From the NCBI GenBank assembly GCA_039090855.1, contig CM077011.1:22569001-22633000 (forward strand): 64,000 nucleotides of DNA. Reading direction: 5' to 3'. This stretch comes from Macrothele yani. Taxonomy: Eukaryota; Arthropoda; Arachnida; Araneae; Macrothelidae. Made by a program: the position numbers and the translations under genes. The notes beneath the pieces are model-generated. The model was not told the DNA's origin, did no database searches, and saw only the letters and a list, made by a program, of their open reading frames with translations. The stretch's first letter is position 1, and each line of letters starts with the position of its first letter. Below, piece after piece: positions 9,850 through 20,210 of the stretch.

Positions 9850-12800
9850 TTGCAGGGGATTTGCATCCCCATTTTCTAATGCCTTGGTACATGAAGACCT
9901 CACTCCGTTAGGAGCTGATCTTCTCTTACTACAAGAGACGAATTGCCAATCCACTACGATATTCTCACGATGGCGCCAGTGGAACTACACATTTCACCAC
10001 GCCTACCAACTATCATCCCATAGTGGTCTAGCTATAGGTATCCGCCATACTTTCAACTCCATAATCACCTCTTTTTCGGTTCGAAACTTATGTCGAGACC
10101 TATTACAGTGTGCATCATTCACCATAGCTTCCACATCTTATCATATATTTAATATTTATATTCCAAGCTCTTCAACCCACTTGACAATACTTTTTACTCG
10201 CCTTCGTCGTGCCTTGTCTCGCATTCCTCCCATAGATCATGTTTTAATTGGAGGGGATTTCAATTGCACTCTGAATCCTACCCTGGACCGATCTCCTTCC
10301 ACCAGAGAACGCCGTGTTAACTTGGTGAATCTTCTTCAGTCAGTGGTCTCCGACAACTCATTCATTGATGTTCACCGTCACTTCCATCCTTCATCGACTG
10401 TACATACTTGGCGCTCGCAACATAATGAAAATCCGTACACAGCTCGCCTTGACAGATACTACGCCTCATCTACTCTGCTTACAGCTGTGACAGAATCTAT
10501 TATCACTCCTACAGCTTCTTCTGACCATTGTGCCATCGTTCTTATTATTCAAGCAGTTCCAGCACAACCCCGTACAATTCGTCCATGGACTCTTGACGAC
10601 ACTCTTCTTACAGATCCAGACTTCTGTACTTCAGTACGCTCCTTCCTTGAGGACAAACGACCTCAACTTCAATCAGCTCCTTGTGGTCTCACTTTTTGGT
10701 TGGACATTAAACAGCAACTCGTTCTCCACGTTCGCAAACTTTCTTTTAAAGCAAAAACGCTTCAAAACATGCGTCTCAACCATGTGCGTTCCATGCTCTC
10801 CATCCTAAGTCTAAGTGATCCTCTCTTCTGCCACTATCAAGAAGAACTGCGATCAATCCTCCTTCCTCTGGCTCAACAAGCTCTACGACGTCTCCGGCTA
10901 CAACATCTATCGCCAGACGCATCCAATTACGATTTCCTTACATCCATGGAAAAAACACGAACAGCATCGAATTCACTTCGGCACCTTCGCCTCGCATCTG
11001 GAGAGGTGTCTGATGATCCACTCACTCTATGTTCCCAGGTCCGAAAGTTCTATACAGAGAAGTTCTGTGAATCTCCTCCGCCATCCTCTTCAGCTTTGGC
11101 ATCACTTCTTTCTAACCTACCACAAGTTCCTCCCCATCTTGCCTCTTCCCTCCTCCTTCCTCCCACGTTCTCTGAACTATCCTCTACGTTTTCTTCTTTA
11201 AACTCTAGGGCCGCACCGGGTCCGGACGGCCTCACTTTCCTCTTCTATAAAACCTTTCTACCTCTCCTTCTACCATTTCTCTTTTCTGCACTTTCTGCTG
11301 CTTTCAATCACTCCCCTCTACCAAGGCGATTTACAGTAGCATATGTTGTACTATTCCCTAAGAAAGGTGATCTCCTTGACCTGGGGAATTGGCGCCCTAT
11401 CTCCCTCTTAAATCTAGATTATAAACTTTATACTAAACTTCTTTCCCAACGCCTTAACCCCATTCTCACTCACATTCTCTCCCCAAATCAAACTTACACA
11501 GTTCCCGGCCGTTCACTTTCTCATAACATCCATCTACTAAATGATCTAATCCATCTTGCCCGATCTCGCTCTGAACCCCTCGCCCTTCTCTCTCTTGACC
11601 AACAATCCGCTTTTGATAATATCTCACATTCCTATCTATCGGCTACACTCCTTCACTTCGGTTTTCCTCCTTCCTTCGTCTCTCTTCTTTTCTCACTCTA
11701 TCCAGACGCCGTTCTCCAAGTAAAGCTGCCCAACTTTCTCACAGCGCCCATTCCCTTCCGCCGGGGAGTGCGGCAGGGTTGCCCACTCTCCGGACAACTC
11801 TTTGCAATCGCAATTGAACCCTTCCTCCGCTCTGTACACCAATCCTTTAAAGCAGTTCTGCCACCACTCTCTGCCTGCACAAGACATCATGCCACTACCT
11901 CTGTTGCATACGCAGATGATGTCACCATCTGCATCCGTCATGACTCACAGTTTCCGTGTCTCCAACGTCTATTCGCAGCTTATGCCTCATGCTCCGGTGC
12001 AGCGCTCAACTCATCTAAAAGCACTGGTTTATGGTGCGGCTCATGGGCACATCGTGTAGACACGCCTTGGGGAGCAAGCTGGTCGTCCATCTCACAGCGC
12101 TTCCTTGGAGTTCATCTTGGTTCCTTGCAAGCTGCCCCCCTCTACACGTGGAATGCTATTCACCCACGCTTGCTCAGGTCAACTGCCTCCTGGAGGAGAG
12201 CCCAGTTCTGCTCATCATTCTTCCAGAGAGCTCGCCTCTCTCGAACTTACCTGATTTCCTTGTGCACACACTCTTGGCGTAGTGTCAAGTCTCTACAACT
12301 CCGCCTTCATGAAATTACCCGATGTCTTACTTCTCTGATATGGACCTGCCACCACTGGGTCAGTGTCACAAAGCTTTGCCTCCCTCCGGATCACGGCGGC
12401 ATCGGACTCCTTGATACACAGGAGTACTACAAGGCCGTCAGAATTACTACTTTTCTCCGTCTCTTCACGTCGCCAGTACCAGATGCCGTTTTAGCTAGGG
12501 ACGTCATCGCCTCCCCGAGCAACCCTAACTTTTCTTTTCTCTCCTTACTACTCATGGACCACCGACCCCTCACCCTCATTCGACTTCCCCCTGTTTACCG
12601 TGAAGCTCTAACTTTCCTTCGTTCCCTCCCTCTCTCTCGTTCTCCACCTGATTCCACAACTGAGCTCCTTGCTGAACCCCTCTTTTATTCTTCGATTATT
12701 CACCCCTCTCATCTTCCGTACTTTGCCTATCCTACCTGGCTCCGAGCAGGTGTAGTAACAGTTAAAGATCACACTAACCCTGACCTTTCTTGGCGACCCT

Positions 12801-13660
12801 TCGCCAGCCTCCCTCCCTCTCTTCTCCTCTCCTCCTCCTCTCGTGACATCTACGACTCTATTCTTTCATCTATCATTTCTCAATTTCCTCATCTTGCTTC
12901 CCACTCAGGTCTTTCCTTTGTTCCTTCTGCTTCTCTCCCATTTCCTCTTTTCTTGCTTACTTCTGGCTCAGCTCATCCCATTTCTTCTCTCTCGGTGTCA
13001 GCTCTTTATCGGTTCCTCTCTATGTCCCATTCTTCTCCTCCTCTCCCCATTCCTGATGTTCCCCCTGCTGCCACTGCTACGGTGTGGTCAGCCGCCCTGT
13101 CTCCTCTTTCTGCTCCTCTAGAAATTAATACCCATTGGCTTTTCCTCCATCGCCGCCTTCCTGTTCCCTCCGTTCTTTTCCGAATGTCTCTTCTCGATTC
13201 CCCTCTTTGCCCTTTCTGTGCTCGGGAGGCTGATGTCTCCCATGTCTATCAACACTGTGCTATATTACTCCCAATGCTGAACTTGGCATTTACTATCGCC
13301 CAATGTTCCATTACAGCAGATCTTACATTTGATGCATATCGGACTCTTCTGCTACAGAACTATCCCCCAGTCAAGCTCCCAGCAGTCTGTGCCTATATTT
13401 TTATTTTAGCGAAGCATGTAATCTACGTGTTTCATCAACGCTGCAGATATTTGACTACTCCTCTGCCTGTGCACGAAGCTTCTACGGCATTATTATGCCA
13501 TTTCCGCGACCGTCTGACATCTCGACTTCGGCTAGAGTATTCTGTTGCAGTTACTCAGCGTCGGGAGAGCCAGTTCCTTGCCACCTGGTCACCGGCTGCC
13601 TCATGGTTTACCAGCTCTCCAGCGTCATTGTACCTGACGGTCGGCAGATTTAGTATTTGA
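9818..13660 (+). CDS. LINE ORF2 polyprotein: endonuclease, reverse transcriptase, zinc motif
   Basis: An open frame of about 1280 codons without an in-frame ATG for roughly the first 300 codons. The APE-type endonuclease begins with SLNCRGF at 9842-9862, inside the ORF1 overlap, and continues with LLLQETN (about 9923), GGDFN (about 10250) and SDHCAIV (about 10520). The reverse transcriptase has APGPDGLTF (11212), NWRPISLLNLDYK (11385), LDQQSAFDN (11598), RRGVRQGCPLS (11760) and the catalytic YADD (about 11909). A C-terminal CCHC motif, CPFCAREADVSHVYQHC, is at about 13207-13257. All catalytic signatures are intact. The protein would nick target DNA and copy the RNA in place. A TTG at 9884 is no credible start because it lies after the first endonuclease motif. 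Confidence 0.93.
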   Translation, partial: WKKVFKIVSLNCRGFASPFSNALVHEDLTPLGADLLLLQETNCQSTTIFSRWRQWNYTFHHAYQLSSHSGLAIGIRHTFNSIITSFSVRNLCRDLLQCASFTIASTSYHIFNIYIPSSSTHLTILFTRLRRALSRIPPIDHVLIGGDFNCTLNPTLDRSPSTRERRVNLVNLLQSVVSDNSFIDVHRHFHPSSTVHTWRSQHNENPYTARLDRYYASSTLLTAVTESIITPTASSDHCAIVLIIQAVPAQPRTIRPWTLDDTLLTDPDFCTSVRSFLEDKRPQLQSAPCGLTFWLDIKQQLVLHVRKLSFKAKTLQNMRLNHVRSMLSILSLSDPLFCHYQEELRSILLPLAQQALRRLRLQHLSPDASNYDFLTSMEKTRTASNSLRHLRLASGEVSDDPLTLCSQVRKFYTEKFCESPPPSSSALASLLSNLPQVPPHLASSLLLPPTFSELSSTFSSLNSRAAPGPDGLTFLFYKTFLPLLLPFLFSALSAAFNHSPLPRRFTVAYVVLFPKKGDLLDLGNWRPISLLNLDYKLYTKLLSQRLNPILTHILSPNQTYTVPGRSLSHNIHLLNDLIHLARSRSEPLALLSLDQQSAFDNISHSYLSATLLHFGFPPSFVSLLFSLYPDAVLQVKLPNFLTAPIPFRRGVRQGCPLSGQLFAIAIEPFLRSVHQSFKAVLPPLSACTRHHATTSVAYADDVTICIRHDSQFPCLQRLFAAYASCSGAALNSSKSTGLWCGSWAHRVDTPWGASWSSISQRFLGVHLGSLQAAPLYTWNAIHPRLLRSTASWRRAQFCSSFFQRARLSRTYLISLCTHSWRSVKSLQLRLHEITRCLTSLIWTCHHWVSVTKLCLPPDHGGIGLLDTQEYYKAVRITTFLRLFTSPVPDAVLARDVIASPSNPNFSFLSLLLMDHRPLTLIRLPPVYREALTFLRSLPLSRSPPDSTTELLAEPLFYSSIIHPSHLPYFAYPTWLRAGVVTVKDHTNPDLSWRPFASLPPSLLLSSSSRDIYDSILSSIISQFPHLASHSGLSFVPSASLPFPLFLLTSGSAHPISSLSVSALYRFLSMSHSSPPLPIPDVPPAATATVWSAALSPLSAPLEINTHWLFLHRRLPVPSVLFRMSLLDSPLCPFCAREADVSHVYQHCAILLPMLNLAFTIAQCSITADLTFDAYRTLLLQNYPPVKLPAVCAYIFILAKHVIYVFHQRCRYLTTPLPVHEASTALLCHFRDRLTSRLRLEYSVAVTQRRESQFLATWSPAASWFTSSPASLYLTVGRFSI

Positions 13661-14984
13661 CCTTTTTGAATCAGAAATGCATATGTAAATATCAACAATC
13701 TGTTTTCAAGATCTTTGCACAGCTTGGAAATTTACCGCATGGATCTTTTTATAAAGGGCTGTACGTGTTTACACAGCAAATTGTTTTTTGTGACACTCAT
13801 CTTGTATTTTTTTTTTTCTTACATTGACGTTCAAGTTAGTTCGTCTTTAGTTTACATTTTGAGTATAAATATTGCAGTTAGTCATTAGCATAGTGCTGTA
13901 TAAACATAGAAATTGTTTCTGCAGTGTAGTTTTTTGTAATTTTGTTCTATTTTGTTTCCCGAACATGTTTGCACTGTGCTGTATAATTGTACATAGTTTT
14001 AAAAATATTGCAGAACAAGTAATCCATCTTATTTGCATCAGGATGACCAAGTTTAGTTAATTCCTGTTATTAAACATTCCAATGATTTGTCTGATAATCA
14101 GTTTTTTAAATTGCATAGTACTGTACATCCTTGTAAATATGTTGTGTTAAAACTCACTGTCATATCGTACCTTCTTTCGAGAGACATGTTGCCTAATGAT
14201 TCTTACTGTATTTATTTTTGCACAAGTTAGTCAATTGCATGGTGTTGTACTGATGAGTAATATATTTTGAAAAACATTTTGCCTATTTTGTTCTTTTGTG
14301 TGAGGTGATGCTTGGTACTATCATTCTTCTATTACTACATATGGATAGTGATAATATGTTAAAGCTTTATTCATCGTGTGTTTTCTTATTATACTTACAT
14401 TTTCTATCTGGTCAACAGAATAGTGTTACATTTCTGTATATGATCCGATTTTGATTTGTAACATGTTGACACTGTGCTGAATATCTGTACATTGTTTCTG
14501 AATATTGCCGAACAGGTAATATATTATATTTACACCAGGAAGTCCAAGTTTGTTCTTCTCCTGATATTCATCATTTCATTGATTTGTCTTATGATCAGTT
14601 TGTCAATTGCTTTGTACTGTACATTCTTGTAATTATGATGTGTTACAACTTACTGTCTTATTGTATATATTTTTTTTTTTGCAAGAGAAATGTTGTCTCC
14701 TGAAGCTCTCAACATTTTCTTGAACAAGTTTGTTAATCGCACAGCAATGCACTTATGAGCAATAAGTTTTTTTTGTTAAAATCCTTCCTAAATGCCCAGA
14801 CATGCTTGTCGTTGTTCATTTATCACGAGCTGTAATTTTGCTCCATTTTTCAACTTGTGCACTATGCTGTATATTTTTATATAGGTTTTAGTGGTTTAAC
14901 GATCTTTGATCGTATTTTATTTGTATTTAGACGTCCTTATTAGTTCGTCTCCTGATTTCTACCTTGAATAAAGATATTTTGAAA
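13661..14984 (+). other. LINE 3' untranslated region with diverged internal repeats
   Basis: The 1324-bp trailer holds three related blocks, starting near 13966, 14463 and 14849, recognisable by GCACTGTGCTGTATA-like sequence followed by CAAGTTTAGTT and CTCCTGATATTC. The first two are about 497 bp apart and alignable for most of that length; the third is shorter. The polyadenylation signal AATAAA is near 14967. Internal repeats in 3' regions are known in several LINE groups and may serve as the polymerase recognition site. Confidence 0.75.
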
Positions 14985-15979
14985 CCACCTTTGGCCTTAT
15001 TGTATGCACTGACCCTTCGAGACAAGCTTTCGACAAGGTTTTCACACACAGCGATAGTTATGCTCTTCCATTCTGTACATAATGGTGCCGCTTACTGTTG
15101 CTTAGTATTAGGCCTTGGTTCCAAATTTCTAATGCGGCTCTCTAATTTATCCCATAGGTGCTCTATGGGATTAAGATCAGGGCTCTGTGCTGGCCAGTCC
15201 ACACACGATACGGAATTGTTGTCAAATCACGCCGTAACAGTCCTTGCTTTATGGCTCGGTGCATTACTCTGCTGGTACCAACAAGGCTCGGTTCCATAGT
15301 ATTGCCACAGAGTTGGTACGGCATAATTGTCCAGCATATCGAGGTAGACGTGCTGGTTAACAGGTTTGTCCACGATAACCAACGTACCAGGACCATACTA
15401 CAAAAACACCTCCACACGTGTACACTGCCAGCTCCAAACTTGACCGTAGGAATAGTATACTGTGGCAAATAGCGTTCCCCCGATTGCCGCCATACATAAA
15501 CACGGCCATCAGACTGATGGATGGTGTATCTGGATTCTTCATTCCATAGAACCAGTTTCCATTGATCTACGGACCACGATAAATGTTCTTTACATCGTGC
15601 TAAACGACGAGTAGCATTCTGAGTGCAGATGAAAGGCTTATGAGCAGCCACACGATCAGGGTAACCCATGGAAGGAAGTTCTTTGCAAATGGTACGTATA
15701 CATACCAATGTTCCAGCATTTTTACTTACCTGTACACTGAGGTCTTGTGAAGTACTCCGTCGATTAGATGAAACGACTCTCCTGATGCTGGTGTGCCTTG
15801 AAGCACACATGGTGTGCTTCAGGCACACCATGTGTCTTCCACTTATTCAGTACATCCAAAACAGTTGGCTTAGGTTTATCTAAGCGCCTCTCGGCTTCTC
15901 TTACGGATAACCTTCTAATATAACACCCAACAATCTGTCCTTTCTCAAAGTCAGTTCTCTCTGGCAGCGAAATTTTCAC
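14985..15979 (-). pseudogene. Tc1 transposase D, interrupted near its C-terminus
   Basis: The protein starts MKISLPERTDFEKGQIVGCY near 15979, with the helix-turn-helix LSVREAERRL and PKPTVLDVL. The DDE core has LWNEESRYTIHQSDGRVYVW near 15530, where Glu replaces the usual first catalytic Asp. Frame changes occur near 15780 and 15300. The final codons (A-K-G-G-P-T-P-Y-stop) are found on the far side of the LINE, at 7792-7820. That motif is widely shared at the end of Tc1 transposases. Confidence 0.87.
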
Positions 15980-16123
15980 TCAACCTCAGAGTGCGGTATG
16001 ATCGCGGTCAGCTGCAAGCTTGTTTTTCTACCGTTTGCAGCTGTACCGCGTATTTTAACAACGCAGAGGATTCGTTCATTTGCATTTGAACGAGTGTTCG
16101 GGGATTTTTGTCAATATAGTGTA

Positions 16124-16289
16124 TATTATGTATATATCTGTAAAAATGTTATAGAACAGATCAAAATCAAAAAAAGGATATCACAGGTTTATGTCAAAAA
16201 TCATACAAAATAAGCATGCTCCTAAGATACCTGAACATGCTCCTAAGGTAATCATATAAATGAACATGCCCCTTTATGCTGCCGATATT
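16124..16289. other. Short AT-rich spacer
   Basis: The interval contains two similar pieces with CATGCTCCTAAG(A/G)TA near 16215 and 16238, a tiny direct repeat. No other feature was seen. Confidence 0.4.
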
Positions 16290-16852
16290 ATTGAACCAAA
16301 TGGTGCCCAAACGTTCTTCGCTCGCGAGACTGGAATGCTGACGTAACGGACGGTTTTTACGAAAGCTACACTAAAACAATTCTTTTTCTATCCCATCATA
16401 AATCTATCACCAGTAATAAGTGTTCGCTCTTAGTCCTTCATTCTCCGATTGCTCCATGACTCAAAGCACGATGGTAAAGGGCTAGTCCTCCAGACACGGA
16501 CATCAAGCCACTGGATAGAAACAAGTGACTCAGACACCTCTCACCTTTCTTAGGTGCGTCGCCATTAGTATGTCCATGTTAGCAGGTTATCAGTGTGAAA
16601 GGGCCAGTGCCATCTCAATCGAACTCTTTGATTTACAAAGCGAAGGTAAAGCTTCTCGATGCGCAGGTTTGCTCATTCCAGCGGCGTTCGGTTCAATTTT
16701 TAAACAGCGAATATGTTCATTCGACATGATTTAAGCCAATTTTGATAACCCCAAGTTTATTCATTCTAATGGGTTCAATTTCTTTCATAGGTATCTAAAC
16801 ATTGCTATTTAGTCAAATGTGAAAAGGGATCGCTTAGTAACTGTAAAAACAT
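16290..16852. repeat. Dispersed repeat family R, copy 2, left part
   Basis: Homologous to 2225-2718 and, over 16712-16852, to 21624-21760. The copy is interrupted at 16852 by an RTE LINE and resumes at 20072. The TCATTCGACATGATTTAAGC segment and the CGCTTAGTAACTGTAAAAAC segment identify the family. No conserved open frame is present. Confidence 0.75.
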
Positions 16853-16866
16853 CATCATCATCATCG

Positions 16867-17400
16867 TCAACCATTATCAATCCACTGCTGGACGAAGGTC
16901 TCCCCAAGTTTCCTCCACAACGGTCTGTCTTGTGCCAGCCTCTTCCATTTCACTCCCGCATACTTTCGAATTTCATCCACCCATCTTCCATGTGGTCTTC
17001 TTCTGGGTCTTTTCCTGTCCCTTGGAATCCAAACTAAAATTTCGGCTGTCCATCGATGGTCTGTTCTTCTGGCAGTATGTCCAGCCCATTGCCATTTCAG
17101 GGATCTAACTCTGATCATGATGTCCTCCACTCTTGTCATTTTTCGGATCCACGTGTTCCTCTTCTTATCTCTCCTGGTTACACCAAGCATGCACCTCTCC
17201 ATGCTGCTTTGAGTTGTCTGCAGCCTTTGTATGTCTCTTTTAGCTAAGGTCCACGTCTCTGCACCATACGTAAGCACTGGAAGGATGCGTTGATCAAACA
17301 CTTTTCTTTTAAGACATAATGGCATATTGCTCTTGAAAATTATGCTGTTTCTTCCAAAAAACTCTCCAGGCCAGTTTTGTACGCCGATTAATTTCTTCAC
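16867..17400 (-). pseudogene. RTE LINE C-terminal domain
   Basis: The frame gives FGRNSIIFKSNMPLCLKRKVFDQ, then VLTYGAETWTLAK and the Trp/Arg-rich LKWQWAGHTARRTDHRW followed by RKRPRRRPHGRWVDEI. This block is a signature of RTE/BovB-like LINEs, downstream of the palm and thumb. It stops at 16867, a few bases from the tandem tail. Confidence 0.9.
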
Positions 17401-18505
17401 CAATGTGACCCTCACTTGATATCTGCTGTCCAAGATAAACGTACGTGTCTGTTATCTCCAGCTTTTCTCCATCAATCGATAAATCTTCATTTCTTGTAAA
17501 AGCATTGTACATCACTTTTGTCTTCTGAAAGTTCATTTTTAATCCCACTTCTTTACTCTTGTCAGCAAGTTCCAGGATCATACTCTGTAGCTCTGATGGG
17601 GTAGTTGCAAAAATGACTATGTCATCAGCAAAACGAAGGTGGGTTAGATAATCACCATTAATCTTTATCCCTTTGTTTTCCCAGTTCAGTGATTGAAAGA
17701 CATTTTCCAATGTGGCATTAAAGAGCTCCGGAGATATGGTGTCACCTTGTCTCACTCCTTTTCCAATTTTTATGCGTGTTGTATTTTCAAACAGCCGAAT
17801 CTTTGCAATTGCATTTTCATAGATGTTATTAATAATATTAATGTATGCATCTTCAATACCGCAGGATTTCAGAGCCATTGCAACTGCTGATGGTTTCACC
17901 GAATCAAAGGCTTTTTCATAATCGATAAAAGCCATGCACAATGAAAGTTCATATTCCCTCGCTCTTTCAATTAGTTCTCTCAGTACGTGGATATGATCTA
18001 TTGTGCTGTAGCCACTCCTGAATCCAGCTTGTTCTCTCGGTTGAGCCATGTCCAGTGTCACCTTCAAGCGGTGTGAAAAAACTTTAGTGAAGATTTTATA
18101 AACCACTGATAGGAGGCTGATAGGTCTGTAGTTCCTGAGATCCTCAATGTCACCTTTTGTATGTAGCAAGATCATTATAGCGTTGTTCCAATCCTCAGGA
18201 ATTTTCCCTTCATTAAGGCATCGAGTGAAAATTTGGGCGAGTACTGTTTCGATTTCTCCACTTGCTTCTTGTATGATGTCTACAGTAATTCCATCTTCTC
18301 CTGGAGCTTTTCCTCGCTTCATGTTCTTGATTGCATGTGCAACTTCTGCTGGAAGGACTGGAAGAACTCTGGTACTGGTACCTTTCATGATGTCTGGAGT
18401 ACATGTATCATCTCTTTCATATAATTTGGAGTAGAAATCTTTCACTCTTGTCAAAATTTCGCCTCTATTTCTTGTTACAGAACCATCTTCTTTTCTCAGT
18501 GCCAT
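17309..18505 (-). pseudogene. RTE LINE reverse transcriptase part
   Basis: 398 codons with the reverse transcriptase motifs in order: GKAPGEDGIT, NYRPISLLSVVYKIFTKV, AFIDYEKAFDSV, KGVRQGDTISPELFN and the catalytic RFADDIVIF near 17610-17635. The style is that of the RTE/BovB group. The frame ends at 17309 after a shift in a T run near 17345-17352 (minus-strand reading), and the C-terminal part continues in another frame. The core looks undamaged. Confidence 0.93.
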
Positions 18506-19827
18506 AATCTGTTTTTTCCCTTACTGAGATGTCCCTTTGCTATCTTTAGGCTTTGGTTGTTTTCAATTGCTTTCCTTACTAGTTCACAGTTGAATTTCCT
18601 TACGTCTTCAGTGATACTTTTTCGTACTGTCTTGCATAGCTCTATATATTCCACTTTGGAAGTCACATCTTCTTTAGTTGTCCTCATCACTCTTCTTTTT
18701 TGCATCAACATTTTGGTTTTTCCTGATAATTTGTTCACATGCAGTTTGTTCTTAGACCCAGCTAATTTTGTTGCTGTTTCCATAAGAGCTTTGGTTACTT
18801 TTCTGTTAACTTCAGAAATATCCACTTCTTCCGATGTTAGGCCTTCTAAAACAGAGAATCTGTTCTTCAGTTCCAATTTGAAGGTATTATGGTGTTTTTT
18901 AAGGTTGGTTATTTCAATACATTTTGTTTGTCTTATGAGCTTGCTACGTTCGAGTTTAGTGTTGAGGTGCATCTTACATCTCACCAATCTATGGTCACTG
19001 CCTGTGTTGAACTTGTTTAGCACACTGCAGTCTTCTATGACGAATTTTTTGTTACACATAATAAAATCAATTTCACTTGTCGTCCCAATTGGATGTCTCC
19101 ATGTCCATTTCCTGTGTGGCTTTTTCTTGAAAAAGGAGTTCAAGATGAAAAACCATTCTGCCTCTGCAAACTCTACGAGAGTATTTCCACGCTGGTTTCT
19201 GTTGCCGTGACCGAATTTACCTACTGAAGTTTCATTCTGTTGCCGTTGCCCTATTTTTGCATTGAAATCTCCTATAATTATATTCAAGTGCTGCTTACCT
19301 TTATTATTTAGATGACAAATTTCCTCATAAAATTCTTCAATTTCTTCTTCCGCATGACTTGTGGTGGGTGCATAAGTTTGAATAATCTGAGCCTGGTATC
19401 TTCTCGAGAGTTGGATAACGAGTCGTGCAGCTCTGTCAGAGGAACTTTCAACTTCTACAACTTTATCCTTCAGTTTCTTGTTTATTATAAATCCAACACC
19501 ACTAGTTCTGCCAGTATCTGTCCCACGATAGTAGAAGAGATGTCCACTTTTCAGTTCAATGAGATCTTTTCCTTTTCTCCTTACCTCACTTAGCCCGACG
19601 ATGTCCCACTTGATCCTTTGTAGTTCCTCTTCCAATTCAAGAAGCCTTGAATCAGAAGATACGGAGCGTCCGTTATACGTAGCCAAGGTCATCATCAGAT
19701 GGCAGCCAAGTACGGTCCTCCGGGGATTCTTAGCACCCTCTGCCTTCATGTCGCACTGGCCGCTGCCTTGGCCAGGTACATTCCAGCTGCCGGAGACTGA
19801 GGGCCAAGATTTAAGTTGTGGAGCCAT
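18496..19827 (-). pseudogene. RTE LINE endonuclease part
   Basis: 443 codons in one frame. After about 48 residues come the APE-type endonuclease motifs LATYNGRSV, GLSEVRRKG (about 77), IIGDFNAKIG (about 185) and GSDHRLVRC (about 287), all with the expected catalytic residues. A linker rich in Lys and Glu leads to the polymerase. The frame ends early because an A run near 18515-18520 appears one base short; the next frame picks up the polymerase directly. Such proteins nick genomic DNA to prime reverse transcription. Confidence 0.92.
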
Positions 19828-20071
19828 TTTGGAGGGGTTTGGCCATAACTCCCCACGCTGGCCAAGCGGGTTGGTGAGTGTGGGATAGCATTTCCTCTAA
19901 TCCCGATGGTATAGTTATACCGCTATTGGCGGTCGTCAGAGCCCCTTTAGTGGGAACAGGATGTACCACGAGAAGGTGGGGTTGACATTTGTCAAGGAGA
20001 GGCTGTGATGTTACGCATCACCTGACCTTACATCACCTGACCTTACTTTTCTAGAGTCTATGTAAAAACAT

Positions 20072-20208
20072 TGACTCTAGAAATGAAATGTTTGAGGACC
20101 CTGTCAAAACAATCTAGAGAGTGTTTAGTTCACATTGTTATCAATATTCCTCTTAAGTGGCCACGGGCAATGCCCTCCTAACCTAATCAGCTGGGCAGGT
20201 ATCAAACC
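20072..20208. repeat. Dispersed repeat family R, copy 2, right part
   Basis: Continuation of the family R copy after the RTE insertion. It matches 21763-21895 (GACTCTAGAAATGAAA, CCCTGTCAAAA, AATCTAGAGAGTGTTTAGTT, GCTGGGCAGGTATC). It ends at a TA where Tc1-E1 is inserted. Confidence 0.82.
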
Positions 20209-20210
20209 TA

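Larger units (their letters stand above)
7821..14984 (+). mobile_element. Intact-looking Tx1-like LINE (non-LTR retrotransposon)
   Basis: A 7164-bp element flanked by a perfect 13-bp duplication CCACCTTTGGCCT at 7808-7820 and 14985-14997. It has a 211-bp 5' leader, ORF1 (8032-9849), ORF2 (open from 9818 to 13660) and a 1.3-kb 3' untranslated region ending with AATAAA at about 14967, 13-18 bases before the junction and without a long A tail. The combination of an ORF1 with an RRM-like region and CCHC knuckle and an ORF2 with an APE-type endonuclease, an L1-superfamily reverse transcriptase and a C-terminal zinc motif points to the Tx1 clade. The clade call rests on motif style only. Confidence 0.9.
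7726..16121 (-). mobile_element. Tc1-like transposon D, split by a LINE insertion
   Basis: Both ends carry CACTATATTGACA inverted repeats, at 7726 and 16121. The right flank is TA (16122-16123) and the left has TG in its place, which is probably a mutated TA. Removing the LINE at 7821-14984 and one copy of its target duplication leaves about 1.2 kb, the normal Tc1 length. The LINE therefore landed in a pre-existing Tc1. Confidence 0.88.
16853..20060 (-). mobile_element. RTE-clade LINE, nearly full length
   Basis: A 3.2-kb minus-strand element flanked by the 11-bp duplication TGTAAAAACAT at 16842-16852 and 20061-20071. The 3' end (at 16853) finishes in a GAT-type short tandem tail, a hallmark of RTE elements. 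The single ORF typical of the clade (endonuclease, reverse transcriptase, short C-terminal domain) is present but cut by two one-base shifts. An unoccupied version of the target lies at about 21740-21770 in a sister repeat, which confirms the boundaries. Confidence 0.92.

Noticed and set aside
9750..13200. Several open frames of 60-130 codons in other frames and on the minus strand across the LINE
   Set aside because: They lie within the strongly supported ORF1 and ORF2, show no domains and reflect the pyrimidine-rich codon usage of the LINE.
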